This document shows positions 24,730 through 33,047 of a stretch of DNA of 64,000 nt, piece by piece (positions within the stretch are counted from its first letter, which is position 1; each line of letters starts with the position of its first letter). The position numbers and the translations under genes are program-made. Source of the stretch: Crossiella equi (lineage in GTDB: Bacteria > Actinomycetota > Actinomycetes > Mycobacteriales > Pseudonocardiaceae). The stretch lies in the NCBI RefSeq assembly GCF_017876755.1, contig NZ_JAGIOO010000001.1, positions 3,271,786 to 3,335,785 on the forward strand, read 5' to 3'. Under the pieces are notes generated by a model that searched no databases, was not told the DNA's origin, and worked only from the letters and a program-made list of their open reading frames with translations.

Positions 24730-25833
24730 TCAGTTCCGCCCGGTGCGGCGGCGGGCCGGGGCCAGGGTGCGGCGGCGCAGGACCACGGTGGTGGCGGCGG
24801 CGCCGAGCAGGGTCAGGCCGAGGAGGGCCGCCGGCAGGGCGGTGGTGCCCGTGGTGTCGGCGGCGAGGGCCGGGTCGGCGGTCGGCGTGTCGGGGCCCGG
24901 GGCCGGGTTGGCGGCGGGGTTGTCCACGGGACCGGCCGGGATCTTGACCGGGACGGTCGGGGTGCTGGTGGTCGGTTCGGCCTTCGGGGTGAAGTCCTTG
25001 GCCGTGGTGCACAGGGTGGCGCCCAGGACGAAGGTGTTCTCGCCGATCTTGGCGCCCTTGTTGCCGTCGGCGGTGCGCTCGTAGTCGGTGACGTCCACGC
25101 GCCAGCCCGCGACCGTGGCCACGCCCCGGTTGGTGACCGGCTTCTCGGCGACGAGGTCGGTGAGGTCCTTGACCCGGCGGACGGCGATGTCGGAGACGAC
25201 GTCTTTGGTCTCGCCCGCGCTGCCGGTGTGCACGGCGGTGCTGGTGACCACGTCGGTGCCCGCGGGCAGGTTGACCTTCTTCAGCTCACCGCCCGGGTAG
25301 GGGCTGGTGGCGTGGCGGAGCCAGAGGGCGTCGGCGCCGGTGTTCGCGGTCAGCTTGTCCGGGGCGGCACAGGTGGCCTCGGAGGTGACGTTCTGCAGGT
25401 AGACGAGCTGGCCCAGGCCGGTCGCGGTCAGGCCGAGATCGCCGGTGACCTTCGCGCTCGGCACCAGGGTGGTGCGGAGGGTGGACTCGGCGCGGTAGCG
25501 GGCCTGGCCCGCGGTGACGCCCTGCGGCGGTTTGCCGTCGTAGGCGGCGGCGGTGCCCGCGCCGAGCTGGAAGCGACCGGTGGTCTGGCCTTCCGGCAGG
25601 CTGATGCGGTCGCTGGCGTCGACGGTGTCACCGGGGCTGAGCGGGGAGCGCAGCAGCTTGCTGACCAGCAGCGCCGGGCTGACCGAGCTGCCCTGTCCGG
25701 CCAGGACGAGGGCGTGTGCGAGCGGTCCGGTCTGCTCGTCGACGGTGTCGGCGTGCGCGAGGGCCAGGCCGGGGCCGACCAGCAAGGCGGTGACCGCGGC
25801 GGCGACGGTGACGCTGCGTGTGTGGCTGGGCAT
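24730..25833 (-). CDS. secreted, C-terminally anchored surface protein (putative sortase substrate)
   Basis: The 367-residue protein has an N-terminal signal peptide (MPSHTRSVTVAAAVTALLVG, cleavage expected near ALAHADT). A large extracellular part has no recognised domain, followed by a Pro/Thr-rich stalk, a hydrophobic helix (ALPAALLGLTLLGAA) and an Arg-rich tail. This is the layout of a sortase substrate, but the expected LAxTG is not exact: the stretch before the helix reads LAADTTGTTA. It lies just upstream of the sortase gene and probably shares its transcript. Confidence 0.7.
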   Translation of the reverse strand: MPSHTRSVTVAAAVTALLVGPGLALAHADTVDEQTGPLAHALVLAGQGSSVSPALLVSKLLRSPLSPGDTVDASDRISLPEGQTTGRFQLGAGTAAAYDGKPPQGVTAGQARYRAESTLRTTLVPSAKVTGDLGLTATGLGQLVYLQNVTSEATCAAPDKLTANTGADALWLRHATSPYPGGELKKVNLPAGTDVVTSTAVHTGSAGETKDVVSDIAVRRVKDLTDLVAEKPVTNRGVATVAGWRVDVTDYERTADGNKGAKIGENTFVLGATLCTTAKDFTPKAEPTTSTPTVPVKIPAGPVDNPAANPAPGPDTPTADPALAADTTGTTALPAALLGLTLLGAAATTVVLRRRTLAPARRRTGRN

Positions 25834-26026
25834 GAGTGCTCTCCCCCATGAGGTTACTCACCCGTCAGGTGTGGACAGCACTGTGCCAGAGGTAGCAAGT
25901 GGGACGGAAGAGCTTGTGAAAAAGGGGGCAAGTTCACCCCTTCGGTGCAGAGCCACGGATCCGACGAGCGATGCACAAGTGCGCATATGAGTATCGGTTG
26001 GTCCACCGATCTCCAGGGAGGCCGCC

Positions 26027-26359
26027 ATGACCAGCGTTGCTCACCGCCAGGCCGAGCAGCACCGCCACACCCACGGCCCCGGCTGCGGGCACGAGGCGAT
26101 CCTGCACGCCGACCACGTGGACTACCTGCACGAGGGCCACCTGCACCGGGAGCACCGCCAGAACGGGAGCGTGCACTACGACGAGTGCACGACGTGCTCG
26201 TGCGGCAGCTGCTCCGACTACTGCGCGAACTGCACGTGCGCGGACTGCTCGTGCCCGACGTGCAACCACGCGGTGTGCCAGTGCGCGGGCTGCGACGACG
26301 CCTGCGCCAACTGCGCGTGCGCGAACTGCTCGTGCCCGACCTGCAGCCACGCGGTGTAG
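26027..26359 (+). CDS. His/Cys-rich repeat protein, probable metal binder
   Basis: The 110-residue protein contains 20 cysteines and 14 histidines. Residues 6-50 are His-rich (CGHEAILHADHVDYLHEGHL), a pattern known from small metal-associated proteins. Residues 54-106 hold 19 Cys, with two copies of a 19-residue unit at 65-83 and 92-110 (core CADCSCPTCNHAV and CANCSCPTCSHAV), 27 residues apart. It resembles a metallothionein-like zinc or copper store, but no known metallothionein family is matched exactly. ATG at 26027 after GGGAGG. Nearby SmtB-like and Zur genes suggest zinc. Confidence 0.75.
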   Translation: MTSVAHRQAEQHRHTHGPGCGHEAILHADHVDYLHEGHLHREHRQNGSVHYDECTTCSCGSCSDYCANCTCADCSCPTCNHAVCQCAGCDDACANCACANCSCPTCSHAV

Positions 26360-26369
26360 CGCCGGGCGC

Positions 26370-26753
26370 TCAGTGCCGCGGCAGCGCCGGGCCGCCCGCC
26401 TCGCCGAGCCGGACGGTGTTCGCGTCCAGGGCGACGAGGCTGTCGCGGCGGTCGGCGGTGCCGTCGACGGCGTCCCACAGCTCCTCGTAGGCGGCGGGCT
26501 CGTCGGCCAGGGCCTGGGAGAGCAGCGGGACCACGTGCTCGCGGACCTCGAACGGGGACAGGGCTTTGCGGTAGCCGGGTACCGAGTCGAACTCGGCGAC
26601 CAGTACGAACCGGTCGGCCTCGTCGGTGGCGCGGGCCAGGCGGCCCCGGCGGCAGTACGGGGAGGCGGTCAACAGCTCCAAGGCGCGCTTGGCCCGGGCC
26701 AGGAAGTCCTCGACCTCGGCCTCGGGCACCGCGAACCGGCAGACGAGCAGCAC
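26370..26753 (-). CDS. antibiotic biosynthesis monooxygenase (ABM)-like domain protein
   Basis: The 127-residue protein has a ferredoxin-like ABM layout: an initial strand LLVCRFAVPE, a helix with FLARAKRALELLTASP, then FVLVAEFDSVPGYRKALSPFEV. Proteins of this fold include small monooxygenases and heme-degrading enzymes, but many have no known reaction. GTG start at 26753. It converges on the Cys/His-rich gene with an 10-bp gap. Confidence 0.7.
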   Translation of the reverse strand: MLLVCRFAVPEAEVEDFLARAKRALELLTASPYCRRGRLARATDEADRFVLVAEFDSVPGYRKALSPFEVREHVVPLLSQALADEPAAYEELWDAVDGTADRRDSLVALDANTVRLGEAGGPALPRH

Positions 26754-26889
26754 CCGCCGACCCTAACCGCCGGGCGGCGGGAGCCAGGCAGGCCCCGCCC
26801 CCGGGCGACGGACACCGGAACCCGGGCAGGCCGCCACCCCGGTCCTCCCCCGTCGTGGCCCGCGCCACCCGGGGGTGTAGGAAAGAACC

Positions 26890-27162
26890 GTGAGCCCCTC
26901 CACCCCCGGGCTGAGCCGGGTGCCCGGTGCCGGACCGCTGCGGTCGGTACCGCCGCCGGTAGCGTTCCTGCTGGTCGCGGCCGTGTTCGCGGCCGGGGTG
27001 ATCGTCGGCGGCGCCGTCGGTGTGGTGCTGCTCGGCGCGCTCGCGCTGTTCGTGCTGGCCATGGTGGTCACCACCTGGCCCCGGCTGCGCACCCATGAGC
27101 GGGTGCTGCGGATCCTCGTGCTCGGCATCCTGGTGGCGGTGATCTTCTCGCTCGTCGGCTAG
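26890..27162 (+). CDS. small membrane protein (DUF6703-like)
   Basis: The 90-residue protein has two hydrophobic stretches (VAFLLVAAVFAAGVIVGGAV and GALALFVLAMVV), the segment WPRLRTHERVLRILV and a final hydrophobic end. It resembles a small actinobacterial family usually found near the Zur region. There is no catalytic motif. GTG start at 26890. The role is unknown. Confidence 0.65.
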   Translation: MSPSTPGLSRVPGAGPLRSVPPPVAFLLVAAVFAAGVIVGGAVGVVLLGALALFVLAMVVTTWPRLRTHERVLRILVLGILVAVIFSLVG

Positions 27163-27267
27163 GTGTGTCGAACTGCTCGGTAACCGGGTTGCCTAGGATG
27201 GTGGGTAGCCTCGGTCGTTCACGGGCACGAACCCGTCCACCCGGCCCTGGCCGTGAGAGGAGCACAC

Positions 27268-27633
27268 GTGAACAGGGAGATCGCGCCGCTGGCCGACGAC
27301 CATGTGCACTCTCCCGACCGCGAGCCGGTGCCGCCCGCCCCGCAGCGGTCGGGCGATGTGCTCTCGCTGGCCGGTGACCTGCTGCGGGCGCTGGCCGCCC
27401 CGGTGCGCATCGCCATCGTGCTCCAGCTGCGCGAGTCGGAGCGGTGTGTACACGAGCTGGTCGATGCCCTGGGTGTCGCCCAGCCGCTGATCAGCCAGCA
27501 CCTGCGGGTGCTGAAGTCGGCGGGGGTCGTCCGGGGGGAGCGGCACGGCCGGGAGGTCGTGTACCGGCTGGTGGACGAGCACCTGTCGCACATCGTGGTG
27601 GACGCGGTCGCGCACGTGGAGGAGGGCCAGTGA
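27268..27633 (+). CDS. ArsR/SmtB-family metal-sensing regulator
   Basis: The 121-residue winged-helix repressor has LLRALAAPVRIAIVLQLRES, ERCVHELVDALGVAQPLISQ (recognition helix) and a C-terminal helix with H and E residues (DEHLSHIVVDAVAHVEE) of the zinc-binding alpha-5 type. It has a His-rich patch at the N terminus. Start is GTG 27268 after GAGAGGAG; an in-frame ATG 15 bp upstream is less likely. It is translationally coupled (GTGA) to the Zur gene, as in the mycobacterial SmtB-Zur operon, where SmtB releases DNA at high zinc. Confidence 0.88.
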   Translation: MNREIAPLADDHVHSPDREPVPPAPQRSGDVLSLAGDLLRALAAPVRIAIVLQLRESERCVHELVDALGVAQPLISQHLRVLKSAGVVRGERHGREVVYRLVDEHLSHIVVDAVAHVEEGQ

Positions 27634-28058
27634 CAGTGGGCGAACGACCGGCCGCGGTGCCCGGGCTGCGTGCCACCCGGCAGCGGGCCGCGGTGTCCAA
27701 GCTGCTCGACCAGGTCGACGAGTTCCGGTCCGCGCAGGAGATCCACGAGGAGCTGCGCCGCCGCGGCGAGGGCATCGGCCTGACCACGGTGTACCGCACG
27801 CTGCAGAGCCTGGCCGAGGTCGGCGAGCTGGACGTGCTGCGCACCGACTCCGGCGAGGCCATCTACCGGCGCTGTTCCCAGCACCACCACCATCACCTGG
27901 TGTGCCGCCGCTGCGGCCGCACCGTGGAGGTGGAGGGCCCGGATGTGGAGAAGTGGACTGACCGGGTGGCGGCCGAACACGGGTTCGCCGAGGTCAGCCA
28001 CACCGTGGAGATCTTCGGCACCTGCGCGGACTGCACCCGGCACCAGCAGCGCGCCTGA
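27630..28058 (+). CDS. zur: Fur-family zinc uptake regulator
   Basis: The 142-residue Fur-family protein has a winged helix (RATRQRAAVSKLLDQ, GLTTVYRTLQSLAEVGELD), then the metal-binding HHHHHLVCRRCGRTVEVEG with CxxC, and a second CADCTRH pair at the end. The four-Cys structural site is typical of Zur. It represses zinc uptake and zinc-sparing genes when zinc-loaded. The GTG start at 27630 overlaps the SmtB-like gene stop. A possible target is the permease pair at 29649-31465. Confidence 0.88.
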   Translation: MTVGERPAAVPGLRATRQRAAVSKLLDQVDEFRSAQEIHEELRRRGEGIGLTTVYRTLQSLAEVGELDVLRTDSGEAIYRRCSQHHHHHLVCRRCGRTVEVEGPDVEKWTDRVAAEHGFAEVSHTVEIFGTCADCTRHQQRA

Positions 28059-28112
28059 GCGCCCGGCCACGCCGGACCGCGCCGGAGCCCGGGCCCCGGC
28101 GCGGCCGGTGCG

Positions 28113-29636
28113 TCACGGCTTCGGGTCGTCCGTGCAGCGCGCGCCGCGCGCCGGGAGCTTCTCCTCGACCAGGTAGGCCGCGGTGGCCTGGCGGGCGCAC
28201 TCGCTGTTGCTGAACCCGCTGTGGCCTTCACCCACGAAGGTGAGCAGTCGCGCGTTGGCGAGGGTTTTCGACAGCACCACCGAGTCCTGGTACGGGGTGT
28301 CCGGGTCGCCGGTGGTGCCGACCACCAGGATCGGCGCGGAGCCCTTCGCCGACCACGGCCCGGCGTAGCGGCTGGCCTGCTCGACGGGCCAGCCCACGCA
28401 GGCGTTGGCGTGGCCGTGGTCGTAGCCGGGGCTGCCGTAGGCGGCGACCGGACCCAGGCGCGGGGCCAGCGCGGTGGCGGCGGCCAGGCGGGCGCGCAGG
28501 AGCGCGGTGCTGCGCGGGAACTTCCGGTCGGCGCACTCGACCACGGTGTTCGCGGCGAAGAACGGGGCGTTGCCGGTGATCGGCCGCACCAGCGAGCCGG
28601 TGCGGCTGGTCGCGGCCAGGCGCAGGTTCTCGGCCAGGGCGGGCCAGGACGGGCTGCCGCCGTTGGTGGCGAAGATGATCCGGTAGGTCAGGCTGGCGCC
28701 GTTGGCGGTGACGTTGCCCGCGGCGTCCTTGACCGGGTTGGCGTCCAGGTCGGCGACCAGCCGGTCGAAGGCCTGGAACGGCTTGCCGTCGCCGAAGGAG
28801 CACTTCGCCGGGGTGTCGCCGCACCAGCGCAGGAATCGCTCGAACGAGTGCTCCAGTGCGAGGTACTGGCCCAGGTCGTAGCGGTACGGGTCGTTCGCGT
28901 AGGCCTCCGGGTCGTAGCCGCCGTCCAGGGCGAGCACGCGGAAGCGCTGGGGGAACAGGTTGGCGTAGACGGTGCCGATGAAGGTGCCGAAGGAGACGCC
29001 GTAGTAGTTGAGCCGGTCGTCGCCCAGGGCCGCGCGCAGCACGTCGATGTCGCGGGCCACGTACTCGGTGCCCACGTACGGCAGCAGCGCGCCGCTCTTG
29101 GCCCGGCAGTTCGCCACGAAGTCCGCGGCCAGGGCCTGGCCCCGGGCGAAGTCGCCGGGGGTGCGGCGGGCGGGCGTGGTGGCGAAGGCGGCGCGGGTCT
29201 GCTCGGCGTCCAGGCAGGCCAGCGGGGAGCTGCCCGCGACGCCGCGCGGGTCGAAGCCGACCACGTCGAAGCGCTCGGCCACCGCGGCGGGCAGCTGGTC
29301 GACCACCGCGCGGGCGAAGCCGACACCGGAACCGCCGGGGCCGCCGGGGTTGACCAGCAGCGACCCGATGCGCTCGGCGGGCTTGCCCGCGGGTTTGCGG
29401 GCCAGGGCCAGCGACAGCGTGCCCTTGGCCAGGTCGCGGTAGTCCAGGGGGACCTCGGCGCGGGCGCACTGGAACCCGTCGCCGGTGCCGCAGTCACGCC
29501 AGTCCAGGGTCGGCACGGTGACACCGGCGACGCCGCCGGGCTGCTCGGGGGTGGCCGCGACCGCGGGCGGGGCCGCGGCGACCGTCAGGGCCAGGGCGGC
29601 CAGCGCCGCCACCGCCCCGCGCGGGATTACCCGCAT
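28113..29636 (-). CDS. secreted alpha/beta hydrolase, tripeptidyl aminopeptidase type
   Basis: The 507-residue protein has a Sec signal (VAALAALALTVAAAPPAVAA). An alpha/beta-hydrolase core follows with the oxyanion region LLVNPGGPGGSG, GFDPRGVAGSSP and the nucleophile YYGVSFGTFIG. The TAP-like C-terminal domain ends with the catalytic His region FVGEGHSGFSN. Related proteins (Tap, SlpD, SlpE) remove N-terminal tripeptides outside the cell. ATG start at 29636. It lies 12 bp downstream of the TIGR03943 gene and may be read through from it. Confidence 0.88.
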   Translation of the reverse strand: MRVIPRGAVAALAALALTVAAAPPAVAATPEQPGGVAGVTVPTLDWRDCGTGDGFQCARAEVPLDYRDLAKGTLSLALARKPAGKPAERIGSLLVNPGGPGGSGVGFARAVVDQLPAAVAERFDVVGFDPRGVAGSSPLACLDAEQTRAAFATTPARRTPGDFARGQALAADFVANCRAKSGALLPYVGTEYVARDIDVLRAALGDDRLNYYGVSFGTFIGTVYANLFPQRFRVLALDGGYDPEAYANDPYRYDLGQYLALEHSFERFLRWCGDTPAKCSFGDGKPFQAFDRLVADLDANPVKDAAGNVTANGASLTYRIIFATNGGSPSWPALAENLRLAATSRTGSLVRPITGNAPFFAANTVVECADRKFPRSTALLRARLAAATALAPRLGPVAAYGSPGYDHGHANACVGWPVEQASRYAGPWSAKGSAPILVVGTTGDPDTPYQDSVVLSKTLANARLLTFVGEGHSGFSNSECARQATAAYLVEEKLPARGARCTDDPKP

Positions 29637-29648
29637 GGGTGATTCCTC

Positions 29649-30446
29649 TCAGGATTCGTACTGCTCGGCGGGGGCCGGGATCGGCTTGACCGCGCTCACG
29701 TCGAAGGAGGGCGTGTACATGTTGGCCTCGGTGGCGCTGTTCGGCTGCACCTTGCCCACGACCTCAAGCCAGGAGTCGGTGGGGATGGCGCCGATGTCGG
29801 CGGCCATCGGGCCGAGCAGGCGGACCTTCATCGGTTGGGCGTCCGCGGCGCAGCAGCCGATGACCATGCGGGCCAGGTAGCTGACGCCCTTGTCGCGGTA
29901 GACGAAGCCGGTGAGCTGGATGTCGCGGCCGTTGAGGGTGCCGGAGTCGTCCCACACGGTGCGGGTGATGAAGTCGGTCATCTTCAGCGGGACCACCGGG
30001 GCGGCGGGCAGGGCGTCGAAGTGGGCGCTGCCGTTGCGCTTGCTGGGTTCCACGACGGTGCGGCTGTCGTTGGGGTTGATCGAGCTCGCGCCCAGCGCGG
30101 GCGGGGCGACCAGGAAGATCGTGAGCACTGGCAGCAGCAGGAACCAGGGGCTGCGGGACTTGCCGTGGTCGTGGTCGTGGCCGTCGTGCGCGTGCTCCGC
30201 CGGGGCCTCGGCGGTCATCGGCGCGGCGGTGTCGGCGGACACGGTGGCGGGGGCGGGCCTGCGGCGGGTGGCGAGGATGTCCTGGGCGATGGAGAACAGC
30301 GCCAGCGCGAGCATCACCACGGCCGCGGCGATCAGGTACGGCAGGAACGAGGGCTTGACGTAGCGCAGGTACTGGCCGTTGAGGGCGATCTTGAGCAGTG
30401 CCCCGCCCAGCAGCACGAGCAGGATGTTCTGCGTCTCGCGTCGCAT
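29649..30446 (-). CDS. TIGR03943-family putative permease subunit
   Basis: The 265-residue protein has four hydrophobic segments in the N-terminal half (for example SFLPYLIAAAVVMLALALF), a His-rich cytoplasmic loop (EHAHDGHDHDHGKS) and an external C-terminal domain with RMVIGCCAADAQPM. This family is found with DUF318 permeases, as here. Comparative studies link the pair to zinc homeostasis; transport has not, to my knowledge, been shown directly. The ATG at 30446 overlaps the stop of the permease gene. Confidence 0.82.
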   Translation of the reverse strand: MRRETQNILLVLLGGALLKIALNGQYLRYVKPSFLPYLIAAAVVMLALALFSIAQDILATRRRPAPATVSADTAAPMTAEAPAEHAHDGHDHDHGKSRSPWFLLLPVLTIFLVAPPALGASSINPNDSRTVVEPSKRNGSAHFDALPAAPVVPLKMTDFITRTVWDDSGTLNGRDIQLTGFVYRDKGVSYLARMVIGCCAADAQPMKVRLLGPMAADIGAIPTDSWLEVVGKVQPNSATEANMYTPSFDVSAVKPIPAPAEQYES

Positions 30447-31465
30447 CAGCGCACCTCTCCGAAGACCAGCAGGAAGGCGCCGACCCCGCACAGGATCGCC
30501 ACCAGGAACGTCAGCGGCGCGAACCGCAGCACGAACTTGCGGCCGAAGGTGCCCGCCTGCAGCGCGATGAGCTTGACGTCCACCGCGGGTCCGACCACCA
30601 GGAAGACCAGGCGCGGCAGCAGCGGCAGCGCGGACATGCTGGCCGCGACCAGGGCGTCGGCCTCGCTGCACAGGGCCATCACGACCGCGGCCACGGCCAT
30701 CACCAGCACGCCGAGCACGATCTGCCCGGACAGGGTGTTGAAGAAGTCGGTGGCGGTGACCTTGAGGACCGCGGCGATGATGCCGCCGAGCACCAGGAAC
30801 CCGCCCGCCTCGACCAGGTCGTGCCGGGCGGTCTCGGCGAAGACCCGCACCCGGGAGACGCCCTCGGGGCGCTGGTAGCGGCGCAGCACGCGTTCGGCGA
30901 TCCACTCGGTCTTGCCGAGCTTGACCCACAGCAGGCCCATGACCACCGCGGTGGCCAGCGAGCCGACGAACCGGGCCACCACCATGAGCGGTTCGCCCTG
31001 GAAGGCGACGGCGGTGGAGCCGAGCACGATCGGGTTCACCGCGGGCGCGGCGAGCAGGAAGGTCAGCGCGACCGCGGGCCGCACGCCCTGCTGCATGAGC
31101 CGCCCGGACACCGGGACCGCGCTGCACTCGCAGCCGGGCAGTGCCAGCCCGGCCAGACCCGCGACCGGTACCGCGAGGGCCTGGTTGCGGGGCAGTACCC
31201 TGCGCAGGGTCTCCGGGGAGACGAACGCGGCGATCGCGCCGCTGATCAGGACCCCGAGCACCAGGAACGGCATCGCCTGGATGCACACCGAGATGAACAC
31301 GGTGGAGGCGGTGCGGATGCGTTCGTCGGTGAGCATCGAGGCGAGCTGGCCCTGGAACACGATGGCCAGCAGCAGGACCCCGCAGAGGACCTCCAGCGAG
31401 GTGATGCCCCGGCCCTTCGGCTTGCGCCCGGTGGGCTGCGCCGTCTCACTCGCCACGGTGCTCAC
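30446..31465 (-). CDS. DUF318/YraQ-type permease
   Basis: The 339-residue, about eight-helix membrane protein has the family signatures LPGCECSAVPVSGRL, FLLAAPAVNPIVL and ALCSEADALVAASM. Family members are permeases of uncertain substrate; ArsP-type relatives export organoarsenicals, while those paired with TIGR03943 proteins are linked to metals. The GTG start at 31465 (VSTVAS) was selected from hydropathy; the frame stays open far upstream without coding character. A Zur-box-like half-site lies about 31 bp upstream. Confidence 0.85.
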   Translation of the reverse strand: MSTVASETAQPTGRKPKGRGITSLEVLCGVLLLAIVFQGQLASMLTDERIRTASTVFISVCIQAMPFLVLGVLISGAIAAFVSPETLRRVLPRNQALAVPVAGLAGLALPGCECSAVPVSGRLMQQGVRPAVALTFLLAAPAVNPIVLGSTAVAFQGEPLMVVARFVGSLATAVVMGLLWVKLGKTEWIAERVLRRYQRPEGVSRVRVFAETARHDLVEAGGFLVLGGIIAAVLKVTATDFFNTLSGQIVLGVLVMAVAAVVMALCSEADALVAASMSALPLLPRLVFLVVGPAVDVKLIALQAGTFGRKFVLRFAPLTFLVAILCGVGAFLLVFGEVR

Positions 31466-31495
31466 GTGCACATGCTGCCATGGGACCGGGTGAAG

Positions 31496-31512
31496 TGATA
31501 ACCGTTGCCGGG
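31496..31512. promoter_or_regulatory. possible Zur/Fur-type half-palindrome
   Basis: TGATAACCGTTGCCGGG contains a good left half (TGATAAC) and a poor right half (GTTGCCG instead of GTTATCA). It lies between the permease gene and the mtn operon. It is weak as an operator on its own. Confidence 0.25.
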
Positions 31513-31655
31513 ATGCGGCCGAATGGGGCAAGGGCCTGCGCCCATCGGTGCCCACCGGGTGGGACGTCTCCCGGTGTCCCGGCCGGGTGAATACCGTGGG
31601 GTGGCTGAGCGGACTGTGGCCGAGTCGGCCGGACGCGGTGAGAGGAGCAGGTCGG

Positions 31656-33047
31656 ATGACGTACACACTCGGCTGGGACGAGGGCGACGGGCACGCGGTG
31701 CTCGCCATCGACCAGCGGGTGCTGCCGCACGAGCTGCGATGGTTGCGGCTGGTCACGGTGGACGAGGTGATCGAGGCGATCCGCACCCTGGCGGTGCGCG
31801 GGGCGCCCGCGATCGGCCTGGCCGGGGCCTTCGGGGTCGCGCTGGCCGCGCACCGCTCCGGTGACGCCGCCGTCGTCCGCGCCGAGGGGGAGCGGCTCGC
31901 GCGGGCGCGGCCCACCGCGGTGAACCTGGCCTGGGGGGTGGAGCGGGCGCTGGCCCGGCTCGCCGAGGGCCGGGAGGCGGTGCTGGCCGAGGCGCTGGCG
32001 ATGCTCGCCGAGGACGAGGCCACCAACCGCGCCGCGGCCCGGCAGGCCGCCGACCTGGTCGTCTCGCTCACCCCGGACCGCCCGCTGCGGGTGCTCACGC
32101 ACTGCAACACCGGTCGGCTGGCCACCGCCGCGTGGGGGACCGCGCTGGGCACGATCAGCGACCTCGCCGGGCGCGGCCTGGTCGAGGAGGTGCTGGTCGA
32201 CGAGACCCGGCCGCTGTTGCAGGGGGCGCGGCTGACCGCGTGGGAGCTGGCCGAGCAGGGCATCCCGCACCGGCTGCTCGTGGACTCCGCGGCCGCGGCG
32301 GCGATGTCGCTGGGCTTGGTGGACGTGGTGCTGGTCGGCGCGGACCGGATCACCGCGCGCGGTGACGTGGCCAACAAGATCGGCACGTTCGGGCTGGCGG
32401 TCGCCGCGGCCCGGCACCGGATCCCGTTCGTCGTGGTCGCGCCCGAGTCCACTGTGGACGAGACGATCGGGCACGGCGCCGAGATCGTGGTGGAGGAGCG
32501 CGCCGCCGAGGAGGTCACCGCCTTCGGTGGCACCTCGGTCGCGCCCAAGGACGTGGACGTGTTCAACCCGGCCTTCGACGTGACCCCGGCCGAGCTGGTC
32601 AGCGCGGTGGTCACCGAGCGGCGGGTGTGGCGGCCCAACCACGGGTCCGCGCTCGCGCGGCGGATCACCGCGGTGCTCGGGGACGGCGAGGACGTTTCCG
32701 GTGTGTACGCCGACCCGGGGCTGTTCGGCGCGGTCGCGGGCGCGTTCGGCGAGGCCTTCCGGGGCGAGTTCGACGCGGTGCTCGGCGTCGCCTCCGGCGG
32801 GCTGCTGCTGGCCGCGTCGGTGGCCCGGCACAGTGAGGTGCCGCTGGTGCTGCCCGGGCACCCGGTCACGCCCGGTACGCGGGTGCTGGTGGTGGACGAG
32901 GTCGTCGGCGACCGGCTCGGCGACGCCGCGGAGCTGGTGTGGGGCGGTGGGGGCACGGTCGCCGGCTTCGGCGCGCTGCTCGGGCGGGCGGATGTGTCCG
33001 CGTTCGCGCCGCACAAGGTCGTCGCGCTGGCCGGGACGGGCTCGTGA
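31656..33047 (+). CDS. mtnA: methylthioribose-1-phosphate isomerase fused to a phosphoribosyltransferase-like domain
   Basis: Of the 463 residues, about 1-330 form MtnA (RGAPAIGLAGAFGVAL, RVLTHCNTG, VLVGADRI, NKIGTFGLA), which isomerises methylthioribose-1-phosphate to the ribulose form in methionine salvage. About 340-463 look like a PRTase fold (AVLGVASGGLLLAASVA, then VLVVDEVVGDRLGDA at about 410-424). The canonical PRPP loop (DD-x4-TGG) is changed to DEVVGDRLGD, so catalysis by this domain is doubtful. ATG at 31656 after GAGGAG. The stop overlaps mtnB. The usual length of MtnA is about 340-370, so the extra domain is clear. Confidence 0.88.
   Translation: MTYTLGWDEGDGHAVLAIDQRVLPHELRWLRLVTVDEVIEAIRTLAVRGAPAIGLAGAFGVALAAHRSGDAAVVRAEGERLARARPTAVNLAWGVERALARLAEGREAVLAEALAMLAEDEATNRAAARQAADLVVSLTPDRPLRVLTHCNTGRLATAAWGTALGTISDLAGRGLVEEVLVDETRPLLQGARLTAWELAEQGIPHRLLVDSAAAAAMSLGLVDVVLVGADRITARGDVANKIGTFGLAVAAARHRIPFVVVAPESTVDETIGHGAEIVVEERAAEEVTAFGGTSVAPKDVDVFNPAFDVTPAELVSAVVTERRVWRPNHGSALARRITAVLGDGEDVSGVYADPGLFGAVAGAFGEAFRGEFDAVLGVASGGLLLAASVARHSEVPLVLPGHPVTPGTRVLVVDEVVGDRLGDAAELVWGGGGTVAGFGALLGRADVSAFAPHKVVALAGTGS

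Noticed and set aside
31513-31655. SAM riboswitch before the methionine-salvage operon
   Set aside because: The sequence shows no SAM riboswitch core or matching helices.
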